This document shows, piece by piece, positions 7,993-17,601 of a DNA stretch of 64,000 nucleotides. Both the position numbers and the translations under genes were made by a program. The notes under the pieces were generated by a model. The model was given only the letters and a program-made list of their open reading frames with translations, was not told the DNA's origin and did not search any database. Every line of letters starts with the position of its first letter. The stretch's first letter is position 1. The DNA is from Planctomycetota bacterium (GTDB lineage: Bacteria > Planctomycetota > UBA8742 > UBA2392), in the NCBI GenBank assembly GCA_025993795.1, contig JAMQHL010000021.1, positions 18,919 through 82,918 on the forward strand, in the 5' to 3' direction.

Positions 7993-8751
7993 TCAGCCTG
8001 TTCGTGTCCGAAAGCTCCAACTCGGTGCCGCCTCGGAAGCACGCCATAGGAACCCGACGGTTCTGCTTTTCTTGCTGACGGTGAACGTCCAGGTCCGCTG
8101 TCGCGAAGGAAAGCGGCTGATTCCTTCAAATGGGCGCATCTGCAGCCGGTCCAGCAGTGCAAGCAGGTCCTGGACGAGTGGTTGTTCTGCCAACCAACGG
8201 TCCCCGGCGATTATGGAAACCAGAGCACGCCAGGACAACCAGAAGATGGATGCTGATGGCTGATGGATAGCCTTCAGCGAGGCCCGGATCTCGGCCACAG
8301 GACAAGCACAGTGCGCGGTCAGATACACAAGCGCAAACGGCCGTTGCATGTGTTCCAGCACGCGCCATTGCCGCGCCAGCTGGTCTACCGAACGCCATTC
8401 GTCAGCAACTTCTGCGGTTCCTTCGTCCGCATCGTCTACCCCGGATTTACCCGAGCGATACTTGGCTTCGACACAGATCGTCGGGATGGGCGCCCCGCGC
8501 ATGTAAAGCAGGAGGTCCGGCTCGCATACACTTCGGTCGGTATCGCGAAGTTGGGGCCAGAACTCGTAGCTCGCGTCGGAAGCGCCTTTCAGATCAAGTG
8601 CCCGGCCGTCAAATCGAGCCTGTGCCAGAAAGGGAATCAACATGCGGTCTGCCGGAAGCTGCTTGATTACGCCGAACACACAGGAGGTCAATATGTCCTC
8701 CATGTTCTCTTGTTCGCGGCTCAACTTCCCGTGTAGCAGTGCGTGCAGCAA
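7993..8751 (-). CDS. PD-(D/E)XK nuclease-like protein
   Basis: This 252-residue protein starts at a TTG (8751) preceded by a strong GAGAGGG seven bases upstream. Residues 78-97 read P-D, then IPTICVEAK, the classic P-D...(E)-x-K core of restriction-endonuclease-fold enzymes (D79, E95, K97), and DQLARQW (residues 123-129) resembles the Q-motif that often follows. The N-terminus (LLHGKLSREQENMEDILTS) is helical. It is therefore predicted to cut DNA or RNA. It sits alone with its partner gene, directly beside a repeat element and without housekeeping neighbours, as expected for a mobile defence module. The C-terminus from about residue 215 is basic. Confidence 0.7.
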   Translation of the reverse strand: MLHALLHGKLSREQENMEDILTSCVFGVIKQLPADRMLIPFLAQARFDGRALDLKGASDASYEFWPQLRDTDRSVCEPDLLLYMRGAPIPTICVEAKYRSGKSGVDDADEGTAEVADEWRSVDQLARQWRVLEHMQRPFALVYLTAHCACPVAEIRASLKAIHQPSASIFWLSWRALVSIIAGDRWLAEQPLVQDLLALLDRLQMRPFEGISRFPSRQRTWTFTVSKKSRTVGFLWRASEAAPSWSFRTRTG

Positions 8752-8865
8752 ACGCGACCCTCTCGATCTTCCCGCCAGCGGCCATGTTGTTCGTGAACTT
8801 GTTGCCGGTCAACGCTCTTGGCACGAGTAGGCCCTGATGCAATCTGCAGAGGGCCCAACGCGAAA

Positions 8866-9882
8866 TCAGGTGAAGTGGCGGGTGACGACTTCGAATTCGC
8901 CGCGGCCCAGTTGCTGCGCTTGCAGGTCGGCGTCCACCATCAGGTCTACGAGATCATGAAAGCGAGTCTGCGCCTTCCAGCCCAGTTCTTTGTCGGCCCG
9001 GGTTGCGTCGCCCTGCAGCACGTCTACTTCGGTGGGGCGCAGGTAGCGCGGGTCGAGCTCAATGTGCTGCTGCCAGTCCAGGCCCGCGCGCGCAAATGCG
9101 CGCTGCACAAACTCGCGCACACTGTGCACTTCGCCCGTGGCAAGCACATAGTCGTGCGGGGTCTTGGCTTGCAGCATGCGCCACATGCCTTCGACGTACT
9201 CGGGCGCAAAGCCCCAGTCGCGCCGGGCATCCAGGTTGCCCAGGAACAGCTTGTCCTGCGCGCCCGCCTTGATTGCCGCTACGGCGCGTGTGATTTTGCG
9301 CGTCACAAACGTGGCGCCGCGCCGCGGACTTTCGTGGTTGAACAGGATGCCGCTGACCGCAAACATGCCGTACGCTTCACGGTAATTGCGCGTCATGTGG
9401 TGCGCGTACAACTTGGCAATAGCATAGGGGCTGCGTGGCAGCAGCGCAGTTTCTTCGCTCTGCGGCGCGGACGAACTGCCGAACATTTCGCTGCTGCCGG
9501 CTTGGTAAAAGCGCGCGCCCGGGCACACCGCGCGCACACTTTCAAGCAGGCGCGTGACACCCAGTGCGTCTGTCTGGCCCGTGCCCTCGGGCATCTCGAA
9601 GCTGACCTGTACGTGTGCCTGCGCAGCGAGGTTGTAGATTTCGTCGGGCTTGATCGCGGTCAGCAACGCATGCAGGCGCGCACCATCGTTCAAGTCGCCG
9701 TAGACCAGCCGCAAGCGGTAGTCCTTTGCGTGCGGGTCCTGGTACAGATGGTCAATGCGGGCGGTGTTGAACGTGCTGCTGCGCCGGATCAGGCCGTACA
9801 CGAGGTAGCCCTTGGCCAGCAGCAGTTCGGCAAGATAGCTGCCGTCCTGGCCGGTAATGCCGGTGATGAACGCGGTAGGCAT
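8866..9882 (-). CDS. gmd: GDP-mannose 4,6-dehydratase
   Basis: The 338-residue product is a short-chain dehydrogenase of the extended family that converts GDP-D-mannose to GDP-4-keto-6-deoxymannose, the first step to GDP-fucose, rhamnose-type or perosamine sugars for surface polysaccharides. Visible features are the NAD(P)-binding [12 protein letters not shown] at residues 8-19, [12 protein letters not shown], the SSEMFGS segment (about 130-136), the catalytic YxxxK (Y153, K157 in [13 protein letters not shown]), FNHESPRRG and [11 protein letters not shown], all characteristic of Gmd rather than of related epimerases. I chose MPTAFITG at 9882 because the upstream 30 codons are not family-like. 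No other sugar-nucleotide genes lie next to it. Confidence 0.95.
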   Translation of the reverse strand: MPTAFITGITGQDGSYLAELLLAKGYLVYGLIRRSSTFNTARIDHLYQDPHAKDYRLRLVYGDLNDGARLHALLTAIKPDEIYNLAAQAHVQVSFEMPEGTGQTDALGVTRLLESVRAVCPGARFYQAGSSEMFGSSSAPQSEETALLPRSPYAIAKLYAHHMTRNYREAYGMFAVSGILFNHESPRRGATFVTRKITRAVAAIKAGAQDKLFLGNLDARRDWGFAPEYVEGMWRMLQAKTPHDYVLATGEVHSVREFVQRAFARAGLDWQQHIELDPRYLRPTEVDVLQGDATRADKELGWKAQTRFHDLVDLMVDADLQAQQLGRGEFEVVTRHFT

Positions 9883-9968
9883 GGGCGGACAATAGCGGAT
9901 GGACAGGGGAAGTTGGAAGGGGAAGTTGGAAGCGGACGGGAAAGGGATAGATGCGGCCAGCCGACAAC

Positions 9969-11369
9969 TCACTGCGGCCGCACGGCGTCTTCCGGCGAGG
10001 GCAGAAACGCAGTCAGGCGGCCGATAAACTCCAGCATCGCCTCTCCGGCTGCTTCCTGCTGTGCACCCAGGGCAAGCCCGCCTTCGCTTTGCCCGGGCTG
10101 GCCTTTGCGCTGGATGCCGGGGAAGTAGCTGTACAGCACGTTGCCCGTGGCGGTGTCGATCAGGTCAAGCTGGCCGGTCACGTAGGTGACCGCCTGCTCG
10201 TTTTCCGTGAAGCTGCGCACCTCGATATTGCCGGCAAGTTTCAGGTGGTAGTGCTTGCCTGTGTCAGGATCATCGGGCTTGCGTATATGCAGGCCGCGCA
10301 TCTTCGCCCACTTGGAAAGCTCGGGCACAAACAGCGGCTCGGCACCCTTGGCGGCCCCCTCAACCGTCTCGATCACCGCAAGCTCAAGCTCGGCGTTGCG
10401 GGTACTGGGCAGCACGATGCTCCAGTACCAGACCGGCAGCACAATGCCGGTGCGGCGCCCCAGCACGCGGTCAAGGTCAAGCGTCGCGAACACCTGTCCG
10501 CCGTCGTCGCCGCTGGGCGACACCGCCAGCACCTTGCAGCGCGCGTCGCCAACCTTGCTGAACACGTCGTCGCCGCTGACCTGCCCGCGCAGATTCGGCG
10601 CCAGCCGCCAGGTTATCGGCACGCCCGCCGGCACCTCGTCGCGAAAGCGCGCGAACATGCTCAGCTCGCCCGGCACGCCGCCGCGAATCTCGGCGACGCT
10701 GCCGTTGCCGGCCTGGCTGATCCGCATCAATCCCGGCAGCTCCCACAGGCGCCCTGCGGCGACTTCGGCCTTGGCAAATGCCGCACGGTCCAGCGTGCCC
10801 TCGACCATCAACTGCATGGCCAGCACGCGCGCGGCCCTGAGAAAGTATGCGCCCCACACTTCCAGACGGTTCAGCACCGTGCCCGCCACCGGCGGCTCGG
10901 CGGTTGCGCCAAGTTCTTTGCGCGCATCGGGCAGCAGGCTGGCTGCCCACAGCCGCAGCGTATCGCGCGAGATTGCGCACAGCGCGACATTCTCGAACCC
11001 GTTGCCGGCTTCTTCGCGGCGCACGCTTTCGCCGAGTTCGCCCACGCTGATCCAGGCGGCCGCGCCGGTGACAATGTCGCGGAACTGGGTGTTCTCGAAC
11101 AGGGCCGCGTGCTCAGAAATCGGCCAGCTTGTCATCGCGCGCTCAAGGCCGTCTTCGGCCTGTTTTGCAGCGTCGCTGCGCGTGCGGGCAAGGCCGTAGG
11201 CTACCAGAAAGCGGTCGGTGGGATAATCCGGGTGTTGGCCCGTTACGGCCCAATCGGGCATGTTGGCCGGTTTGATGCCCACGCCGCCGCGCGGCTCGGT
11301 CGTTTTGCAGGCCGTGAGGAAGCACGCCACGGCGAGACTCATTGCAAGCACCAAGTGGCTGCGGGTCAT
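9969..11369 (-). CDS. LPP20-like lipoprotein
   Basis: From ATG 11369 the protein has 466 residues and starts with a lipoprotein signal: [21 protein letters not shown], with the lipobox FLTAC and predicted lipidated Cys21. Just after, [25 protein letters not shown] resembles the LPP20 family pattern of outer-membrane lipoproteins, in which a G-x-A segment is followed by an Ala-rich helix. The remaining 350 residues are mixed strands and helices, including [21 protein letters not shown] near the end; I do not recognise them. An ATG at 11393 would give a slightly longer signal. The gene is divergent from the M28 peptidase, with about 136 bp between the starts. Confidence 0.65.
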   Translation of the reverse strand: MTRSHLVLAMSLAVACFLTACKTTEPRGGVGIKPANMPDWAVTGQHPDYPTDRFLVAYGLARTRSDAAKQAEDGLERAMTSWPISEHAALFENTQFRDIVTGAAAWISVGELGESVRREEAGNGFENVALCAISRDTLRLWAASLLPDARKELGATAEPPVAGTVLNRLEVWGAYFLRAARVLAMQLMVEGTLDRAAFAKAEVAAGRLWELPGLMRISQAGNGSVAEIRGGVPGELSMFARFRDEVPAGVPITWRLAPNLRGQVSGDDVFSKVGDARCKVLAVSPSGDDGGQVFATLDLDRVLGRRTGIVLPVWYWSIVLPSTRNAELELAVIETVEGAAKGAEPLFVPELSKWAKMRGLHIRKPDDPDTGKHYHLKLAGNIEVRSFTENEQAVTYVTGQLDLIDTATGNVLYSYFPGIQRKGQPGQSEGGLALGAQQEAAGEAMLEFIGRLTAFLPSPEDAVRPQ

Positions 11370-11505
11370 GGCGGCTGGTGGCTGGTAGTTCATGCAGGTG
11401 CCCGGGGCATTTTCCGGGGGAAGTGCAGCGCCGGCAACGTCATAATGACGCAAACCACGATCAACGCAACCTGAAGACCTGAATTGCGCCCGAAAGAGGC
11501 AGCAC

Positions 11506-13185
11506 ATGAAACCGATCCGGATGCTCGCGGCACTGGCCCTTTGCGGCATGGTTTTCAGCGGCGTGTATGCCAACGACGCCACCAGGCCGTCTGCGCCGAA
11601 CATCGACAGCATCACCCTTGAAGACATCAAGGCCGATGTCTACTTCATGGCCTCCGACGAAATGGCCGGGCGGGAAACCTGCCTGCCCGAGGCGCTGATC
11701 ACCGCAAGCTACGTGCGCAACCGCATGGAGCGCGCAGGGGTCAAGCCGGCTGGCGAAGACGGCACCTGGTACCAGACGGTCAAGCTGGCCCACAGGCAGT
11801 GGGACGGCAAGCCCGCCATCTGCTTCACGCGCGGCGACAAGACCACCACGCTGCAATATGAAGAGCACTTCGTCGGTACCGAGGGCGCCAGCATCAATGC
11901 CGAGTTGAAAGACGCCGAGATCGTGTTCGCCGGCTATGCAGTGGCAGACCTCGACAAGGGCTACAACGACATCGACGGCCTTGATCTGAAGGGCAAGATC
12001 GCACTGATCATGCGCTATGAGCCCACGCCGTGGCGGGTTGGTGGGCGGCGCAACCCATTCAGCCGCAGCAGCTACCTTCAATCGAAAGAAGCGTTGCTGC
12101 AGTCGGCGGGTTGTGCCGGAATCCTGATGGTTACGGGCCCCGAGAGTCTGGGCGGCAACGATAACCGCCTTAGCCTGCCGTCGCCCGGGGCCGCCGAGAA
12201 GTCGCCGCCGCTGTACCTGGCCGGTGAGAACCGCGAGGGTGGGGGACTGCCGTTCTTTCACGTGTCGCTGGCTGCAGCCGACATGCTGCTGGGCGGCGAG
12301 GGTGAACTGCAGCGCGTGCAGAAAGAGTTTGACCAGGGCGACTTCAAGCAGCGCCCGGACCTGTCAACGTTGCGGGTGCAACTGAGCGCGAAATCAAAAG
12401 AAGTCGTGCGCGAGTGCCGCAACGTCGCCGGCAAGATTGAGGGCGAGCTGGATGAGTGGATCATCTTCGGCGCGCACCACGACCACCTGGGGCTGGGCTA
12501 TTTTGGCGCCCGCGACGCAGCCACCGCGATGGGGCAGATTCACAACGGCGCCGACGACAACGCCAGCGGCGTGGCCACTGTGTTAGAGATTGCCGAGGCG
12601 CTGGCCAAAAGCGGCGTGAAGCCGCGGCGCGGCTTTCTGTTTCTTACGTTCACCGGCGAGGAAAAGGGGCTGCTGGGTTCGCGCTGGTACTGTGACAAGC
12701 CGCTGATCCCGCACGAGAAGGCGATCGCGATGATCAACATCGACATGATCGGCCGCATCCCGAACAAGAAGCTGCAACTGCAGGGCACGGCCAGCAGTAC
12801 CATGCTTGACCGCGTGTGCCGCGAGGCGGGGCCGCTTTTTCCTGAAATCGAGTTCACGTTCAGCGACCGGCCGCCGATGGCTGCCAGCGACCACTGGCCC
12901 TTTTACAGCGTGGCGGGCATGCCGGTGGTGTTCCCGTTCGGCGGCAGCAACGCCGAGATGCACACGGCGATTGACGACCCCGAGACGATCAACTACCGCG
13001 ACATGGTGCCGGCGGTGAAGTGCCTGTACGAGGTGGCGTGGCGCCTGAGTGAGGACAAGGGTTACCCGGACTACGACGGCCCGGTAAAGGGCGCAAAAGG
13101 TCCCAACGGCAAGCTGCGCAACCCGAAAGAAACGCCACCCAGCGACCCCAACGAATCCCACGAAGAAGAGTTTTCCCGAGAGTGA
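11506..13185 (+). CDS. Secreted M28-family zinc peptidase with PA-like insert
   Basis: The 559-residue protein has a signal peptide (residues 1-22, ending VYAND) and a C-terminal M28 aminopeptidase domain. Zinc-site motifs are all present: AHHDHLG (H324), HNGADDNASG (residues 346-355), the catalytic glutamate pair in FTGEEKGLLGS (E385/E386), NIDMIGR (D413) and EMHTAI (H486). Between about residues 140 and 240 a PA-like region (AGYAVADLDKGYNDIDG, GLDLKGKIALIMRYEP) lies before the catalytic domain, as in many bacterial M28 enzymes. It would release N-terminal amino acids from peptides in the periplasm or outside. AGAGG-like GAAAGAGG precedes the ATG. The extreme C-terminus is polar and disordered. 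Confidence 0.93.
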   Translation: MKPIRMLAALALCGMVFSGVYANDATRPSAPNIDSITLEDIKADVYFMASDEMAGRETCLPEALITASYVRNRMERAGVKPAGEDGTWYQTVKLAHRQWDGKPAICFTRGDKTTTLQYEEHFVGTEGASINAELKDAEIVFAGYAVADLDKGYNDIDGLDLKGKIALIMRYEPTPWRVGGRRNPFSRSSYLQSKEALLQSAGCAGILMVTGPESLGGNDNRLSLPSPGAAEKSPPLYLAGENREGGGLPFFHVSLAAADMLLGGEGELQRVQKEFDQGDFKQRPDLSTLRVQLSAKSKEVVRECRNVAGKIEGELDEWIIFGAHHDHLGLGYFGARDAATAMGQIHNGADDNASGVATVLEIAEALAKSGVKPRRGFLFLTFTGEEKGLLGSRWYCDKPLIPHEKAIAMINIDMIGRIPNKKLQLQGTASSTMLDRVCREAGPLFPEIEFTFSDRPPMAASDHWPFYSVAGMPVVFPFGGSNAEMHTAIDDPETINYRDMVPAVKCLYEVAWRLSEDKGYPDYDGPVKGAKGPNGKLRNPKETPPSDPNESHEEEFSRE

Positions 13186-13198
13186 GTGCCGCAATACG

Positions 13199-13363
13199 CT
13201 GCAACGCCGAGAATCGCACCTGACGTGGACAGGGGCGACATCTGCAAAGGTCGGCGGCAAGACGGGTAGCAGCGGTTGCACCGTAGGAGACAACCCGGCA
13301 TGGCTGGCGCTGCTGGCACTGCTTGCGGTGTTCAGCCTGCGGCCCTTGCTGCGCCGCGAGTAA
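13199..13363 (+). pseudogene. Orphan C-terminal sorting-tag remnant (MYXO-CTERM-like)
   Basis: One frame ending at TAA 13361-13363 reads ...GSSGCTVGDNPAW, then the hydrophobic stretch WLALLALLAVFSL, then RPLLRRE. A Gly-Cys motif, a single membrane helix and a terminal Arg cluster form the tripartite layout of C-terminal anchoring tags such as MYXO-CTERM/Synerg-CTERM, in which the Cys is near the cleavage site. There is no ATG, GTG or TTG start in this frame upstream of the tag, and the frame overlaps the end of the M28 peptidase, so it looks like the tail of a deleted secreted protein. A frameshifted extension of the peptidase is less likely because the peptidase already ends naturally. Confidence 0.45.
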
Positions 13364-13695
13364 CCCTGGAAGGCATTGACCGGTTGCATCGACCACGATG
13401 CACCCGGTTTGCATTGGTTGGTTGCCGCTTGGCGCGAGTTAGGTGCCTCGCGGCCAGTCCGCAATGACGGCAAACCGCCGAATCTGAGCCCCGCAATTGG
13501 CCGCAAGGCAACAGGATGCAAAGCACTGAAGCCCGCATCCTGTCTATTGCGGCCTGTTGATGTCTTTGGTGACCGGCGTGATCGCTGGCGACCGGTTGCC
13601 GTTGCCGGCAGTGCCTCGCTCTGCGCTTTCGTTTCCTCGCGTTCAGTCACCCGGTCCCTGTGCGTTTCTCAGCGTGCGCATGGGCCGGAACAAAC

Positions 13696-13723
13696 GAAGG
13701 GCGCCCGTTGCCGGACGCCCTTT
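13696..13723 (-). terminator. Terminator of the S1C protease operon
   Basis: On the minus strand, 17 bp after the stop of the last protease gene, AAAGGGCGTCCG and CGGGCGCCCTT pair across a GCAA loop with one mismatch. It is followed by CGTTTG, so the T-tract is short. Confidence 0.55.
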
Positions 13724-13739
13724 GGGGTTGCGTTCCATT

Positions 13740-15128
13740 CTACTTCTTCGCGAGCTTCACCTTGGCTTCGTGTTTCTCGGTGCCACGCAACCAGGTCACG
13801 GTAACTTCGGTGCCCGGTGCCTTTGCGATCAGGATGTCGCCGAGGTCGCAGTAATACTGGATGTGCCGGCCGTTCACGTGGGTCAGAACGTCATCGGCTT
13901 GCAGGCCCGCCGGCTCAAGCGGTCCGCTGGCCACGACCTCCGTCAGCACGTATCCGCCGACCTTGCGGTCGGGGTTGTACTTGCCCTTGAAGCCAATGGA
14001 CGACTTGGGGTCAGGCAGCGCGAACGGATCCATCATGCGGCGCAGTGGGTTGTTGCCACTGCGGCGATCTTCGGCGCGGGCGATGTCGTCTGCGCGCGGA
14101 ACGTTGCCGAACTGGCCACTCTCGGTCGGCACGTTGTTGCGGGCCGTCAGCGTGACGGTCTTCTCGCCGCGCAGGACCGTGAACTTGAACTCGCTGCCGC
14201 GCGGCTTGGTGCCGATTACGCCGTAGTAGCGGTAGGTGTTGAAAATCTCGTAGCCGTCGATTTTCTGGATTACGTCGTTGGCTTCAAAGCCGACATCACC
14301 GGCTTCGCTCTCAAGCTCAACGGCCGTGATGCGCGCGCCGCCCTGGTGCGTGAGGTCAAAGGTGATGCCGCCGACGAAGCCGTGGCGCACCAGCAGCGCG
14401 CCGCCAAGCTGCTGTTTCATCACCGGCAGGAAGTTCTTGATCTGGTTGGAGGGGATGGCGTATCCGGCGCCCGTGTTGAAGCGCTTGCCGTGGCTGGCGA
14501 TGTTGCGGCCGTTGATGCCGATGACTTCGCCGTCCATGTTGAAGCTGGGGCCGCCCGAGTTGCCCGGGTTGATGGAGGTGTCAATCTGGATGCTGTCGTT
14601 GTAGCCGCCCTGGAAGCGGTGGTTGGCGGTGACCGTGCCGATGGTGACCGTCGGTTCGCTGCCCTGGCCGCTCAGCAGGAAGGGGTTGCCGATGCTCAGG
14701 CAGATCGAGCCCGGCTCAACCTTGTCGCTGTCGCCCAGCGTGGCAAACGGGACTTTCTGGCCCGGCTCAAGACGCAGCTTGCCCAGCACGATGTCTCCGC
14801 GCGGGTCTGCACCGATGGCGTCGGCGGTAAAGCGCTTGTTGTTGCCCGCCTGCTTGACCACCATTTCGGCGGGTGCGGCTGCGTCGTTCCATACGTGGTG
14901 ATTGGTAAGAAAGTAGCCGTCTTCGCTGACGCACACGCCGCTGCCGCCGCCGATCAGCACGAAGGCGGGGTAGACCTTGGCGACCAGCGCCCGTGTCTCG
15001 TCGTCGAGCTTCTTGACGTTGGGTGTTGCGACGCCTTTGTCCTGGGCGCCTGCAGGCAATTCAGTGGTTGACAGCGCGAACGCGCCGATGGCCGTGCTGA
15101 GTGCCAGGGCTGTGATGATCCGGTTCAT
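13740..15128 (-). CDS. Secreted S1C (HtrA/DegP-like) serine protease with two PDZ domains
   Basis: This 462-residue protein begins with a signal peptide (to about residue 29, PAGAQ). The trypsin fold carries an intact triad: H78 in TNHHVW, D112 in RGDIVLGKL and S191 in INPGNSGGPS. Two PDZ-like regions follow, about residues 250-345 (DVGFEANDVIQKIDGYEI) and 375-460 (PLEPAGLQADDVLTHVNGRHI). It should therefore be the active periplasmic protease of the cluster, degrading or sensing misfolded envelope proteins. It is the last gene of a three-gene leftward operon of S1C paralogues, 65 bp after the previous one, and is followed by a terminator. Confidence 0.9.
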   Translation of the reverse strand: MNRIITALALSTAIGAFALSTTELPAGAQDKGVATPNVKKLDDETRALVAKVYPAFVLIGGGSGVCVSEDGYFLTNHHVWNDAAAPAEMVVKQAGNNKRFTADAIGADPRGDIVLGKLRLEPGQKVPFATLGDSDKVEPGSICLSIGNPFLLSGQGSEPTVTIGTVTANHRFQGGYNDSIQIDTSINPGNSGGPSFNMDGEVIGINGRNIASHGKRFNTGAGYAIPSNQIKNFLPVMKQQLGGALLVRHGFVGGITFDLTHQGGARITAVELESEAGDVGFEANDVIQKIDGYEIFNTYRYYGVIGTKPRGSEFKFTVLRGEKTVTLTARNNVPTESGQFGNVPRADDIARAEDRRSGNNPLRRMMDPFALPDPKSSIGFKGKYNPDRKVGGYVLTEVVASGPLEPAGLQADDVLTHVNGRHIQYYCDLGDILIAKAPGTEVTVTWLRGTEKHEAKVKLAKK

Positions 15129-15193
15129 GTTCTTGCCTCTTTCCTTTATCAGGCGTGTCTGCGCCCGTTGTGTTTGGTTGCGTGTGCTCCAGT

Positions 15194-16333
15194 TTACGGG
15201 CGGGGGCCGAGTGTTACCTTGGCGGTTGCTTCTTCTTCACCGCGCAGGAACTTCACACTCAGCGTGTCGCCGACTTTCAGCTTGCTGATGACGGCCAGCA
15301 AGTCTTCCAGCTCGTTCATATCCTTTTCGTTCACCTGCAGAATGATGTCGCCGACACGAAGACCCGCCTTCTGGGCGCCGCTGCCGTCCACCACGTTGCC
15401 GATCTCGAGGCCCGGCTTGTCGGGCCACTTCTTCTGCGCGCCGACGCCCATGAACGGCGAGGGCGGGCGCTTGATAAACTTGCCGTCCTTCATCAGGGTG
15501 TAGGCGGCGTGCACCTCGTCCATGTAGGCGGCATAGCTGACGCCGCTTGCCTGGCCGAAAGTCTGGTGGTTGTGCATGGTGACCATGCCGACCAGCGTGC
15601 CGTCACGGTCAACGACGGGGGCGCCCAGCGTACTGTTGCCGATGCGCGCATCCAGCTGGAACGCGCGGCCTTCTTCGCGCTCAAGGGCGCTGACAATGCC
15701 GTCGTTGACCAGCGTGCCCAGCGGGTTCTGGCCGCGACCGACGACGATCACCATCTGGCCGCGCTCAAGCGCAATGCGCTTTGAGGCAAACTTGATCACC
15801 TTCAGCGTCGGGCAGGTCTTGTCGATGATGCAGTCAAGTTCAAGCAGCGCCAGGTCGATCTGCTGGTGGCGGCCCACAACGCGCGCCGGCCAACGCTGGC
15901 CGTTGGGCAAAGTCACCGTGATCGCTTCCACAGCGTCGCTGGCGCCCGTTTCAGCAAAATCGCCAAGGCAGCGGTCGCTGATCAGGATGTGATTGGGGCC
16001 CACGACCAGGCCCGAGAACGGGCCAAGGTCATAGCGCTGGAACGGGTCGTTGGGGTCTGCGCCCATGCCCGGGATCTGGATCGGGCTGCGCGGGGCGCTT
16101 GCAGCGACATCACGGTCATAGTCAATCTCGACCGACACGGTGTACGACGCAACTTCCGCCGAGACTGCAATGCGATGCTTTTCAAGGTCGCGGTGCAGCG
16201 GCATCGCCGGCATGTTGGCGTAGCGCGGCGCGGCGGTCGTCTTGTCGCCTTTGGCGGCGGGGGCGTCCTGCGCCAGGCCGGCAGCGATGCCAAGCCCGAG
16301 CAGAAGCGCGATTGCCAGTGCTGTCTTTTTCAT
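15194..16333 (-). CDS. S1C-protease paralogue, probably inactive, with PDZ
   Basis: The 379-residue product starts at ATG 16333 with AAGGAAG eight bases upstream and has a signal peptide ending near AAGLAQ. It follows the trypsin-fold layout of its neighbour, but by eye the catalytic His position is occupied by Cys (C122 in HILISDRCLG). Asp is kept (D160 in HQQIDLALLEL) and the serine loop reads IGNSTLGAPV instead of GNSGGP. A PDZ domain covers about residues 290-379 (AQKAGLRVGDIILQVNEKD). It is thus likely a pseudoprotease that binds peptides or partner proteases. It lies between the other two S1C genes in one operon. Confidence 0.8.
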   Translation of the reverse strand: MKKTALAIALLLGLGIAAGLAQDAPAAKGDKTTAAPRYANMPAMPLHRDLEKHRIAVSAEVASYTVSVEIDYDRDVAASAPRSPIQIPGMGADPNDPFQRYDLGPFSGLVVGPNHILISDRCLGDFAETGASDAVEAITVTLPNGQRWPARVVGRHQQIDLALLELDCIIDKTCPTLKVIKFASKRIALERGQMVIVVGRGQNPLGTLVNDGIVSALEREEGRAFQLDARIGNSTLGAPVVDRDGTLVGMVTMHNHQTFGQASGVSYAAYMDEVHAAYTLMKDGKFIKRPPSPFMGVGAQKKWPDKPGLEIGNVVDGSGAQKAGLRVGDIILQVNEKDMNELEDLLAVISKLKVGDTLSVKFLRGEEEATAKVTLGPRP

Positions 16334-16401
16334 CTTCGTTCTTCCTTCGCAGGCAGGCTGCGTCAGCGCGGCCCGCATGCGTTTCGCGTTCTGTGGCGCC
16401 C

Positions 16402-17601
16402 TTAGAAGTCTTCGTCCTTTTCGCCGACCACAAGGTCGACTGTGATTTCCTTGCCCGTGGACGGGTCACGCAGCGTCAACTGGATGTGCGTGCCTACAGG
16501 CAGCCCGTAGCTGATGGGTATCTTCACCGCGCCGCGGCCAAATGCGCCGGTGCGTTCAACCTCCATGTAAGCCACCCCAAGCATTTCCTTCAGGCGGTCC
16601 CAGTTGGGTATGCGGTAGTTGTCCACCCGCACCAGCTCCATGCCGACCTTGATGCCGGCTTTGGCGGCGGGGCCGTCGGCTTCAACATCCTTGATGTAGA
16701 CCTTGGGGTCGCCGGCGGGCGTGTGGGCGATGAAGCCCAGTTTGCCGCGGGCAAGCTCGTCTTCGGAAATACCCTTCTTCAGCTGCGCCATCACCGCGCG
16801 CAATTGGTTGCTAGGCACGGTGCAGCCGAGGTAGCGGCCCGCCATGAAGTGCCCGGTCATCATGCCGATCACTTCGCCGCTGAGGTTCACCACGGGGCCG
16901 CCGTGGTCGCCGGGGTGAATCGCGACGTCAACCTCAAGCACGTTGCCCTTGTAGGGGTCGCCGTGCTGGGTTGCGTCGTCCGGGTTCATCACGTCCAGGG
17001 GCTCAAAGCGGTAAAAGCCGCTGACCGTGCCGTAGCTGAAGCTCACGGTGCGGTCAATCAGCATGCTGTCGAGTGTGTTGCCAAGGCCGATGGTTGTCGT
17101 GCCCATGCGCGCGGCATCAGAATCGCCGAACTTGAGCGACGGAAGGTCCGGGTGGCCTTCGTCCATCTTCACCAGCAGGGCAAGGTTGCGGCGGTCACGG
17201 CCGACGACCGTGCCCGAGAACTCGGTGCCGTCGTGGGCCATCATCCATACGCTGGTGCCGGGTTTCATGAAGACGTCGCCGCCGCTGCGGCGACCCTCAG
17301 GAATCAAAGCCGAGCCTTCCATGCAGGTCATCACGAAGTCGCCGTCAACGACGAACCCGCTGGCTGCCATGGCGCCGCCGCCGGCCATGCCGGTCTGGCC
17401 CATGGCCGCAAGGTCGGGCCGCGTGGCGGCAATCGCGACGATGGACGGAGACAGGGATTTCGCAAGCGAAACCCGTTCCGATTGCAGAGATTTCAGTGTC
17501 CTGGTGCCTGGTTCAGCCTGGCTGCTGGCTGCGCTGACGGCAAGTATCGCCGCGAGGGCCAGAAGTGCAGGCAGACAGGCGATGCGGAGTGCACGTCCCA
17601 T
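16402..17601 (-). CDS. S1C-protease paralogue lacking all triad residues
   Basis: From ATG 17601 (AAGGAA eight bases upstream) the protein has 399 residues and a signal peptide (to about residue 30). The trypsin-like domain retains the fold-defining segments, but the His site reads MTCMEGS (E95), the Asp site reads DRRNLALL (N139) and the serine loop reads GDHGGP (H233), so none of the three catalytic residues remains. A PDZ domain follows (AKAGIKVGMELVRVDNYRI, about residues 305-325). This should be a binding or scaffolding protein. It is the first gene of the operon, 173 bp downstream of a terminator hairpin, and its own start lies in a clear ribosome-binding context. Confidence 0.8.
   Translation of the reverse strand: MGRALRIACLPALLALAAILAVSAASSQAEPGTRTLKSLQSERVSLAKSLSPSIVAIAATRPDLAAMGQTGMAGGGAMAASGFVVDGDFVMTCMEGSALIPEGRRSGGDVFMKPGTSVWMMAHDGTEFSGTVVGRDRRNLALLVKMDEGHPDLPSLKFGDSDAARMGTTTIGLGNTLDSMLIDRTVSFSYGTVSGFYRFEPLDVMNPDDATQHGDPYKGNVLEVDVAIHPGDHGGPVVNLSGEVIGMMTGHFMAGRYLGCTVPSNQLRAVMAQLKKGISEDELARGKLGFIAHTPAGDPKVYIKDVEADGPAAKAGIKVGMELVRVDNYRIPNWDRLKEMLGVAYMEVERTGAFGRGAVKIPISYGLPVGTHIQLTLRDPSTGKEITVDLVVGEKDEDF

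Larger units (their letters stand above)
13186..13739. other. Intergenic region with gene remnant and terminator
   Basis: This 550-bp gap contains an orphan C-terminal sorting-tag remnant (13199-13363) and, at its right end, a hairpin terminator for the leftward protease operon (13696-13723). The stretch 13364-13690 contains no supported gene and no obvious structured element. Confidence 0.45.

Noticed and set aside
9951..11474. Plus-strand frame of 507 codons opposite the LPP20-like lipoprotein
   Set aside because: The minus strand carries a lipoprotein signal and LPP20-like motif; the plus frame is a composition artefact.
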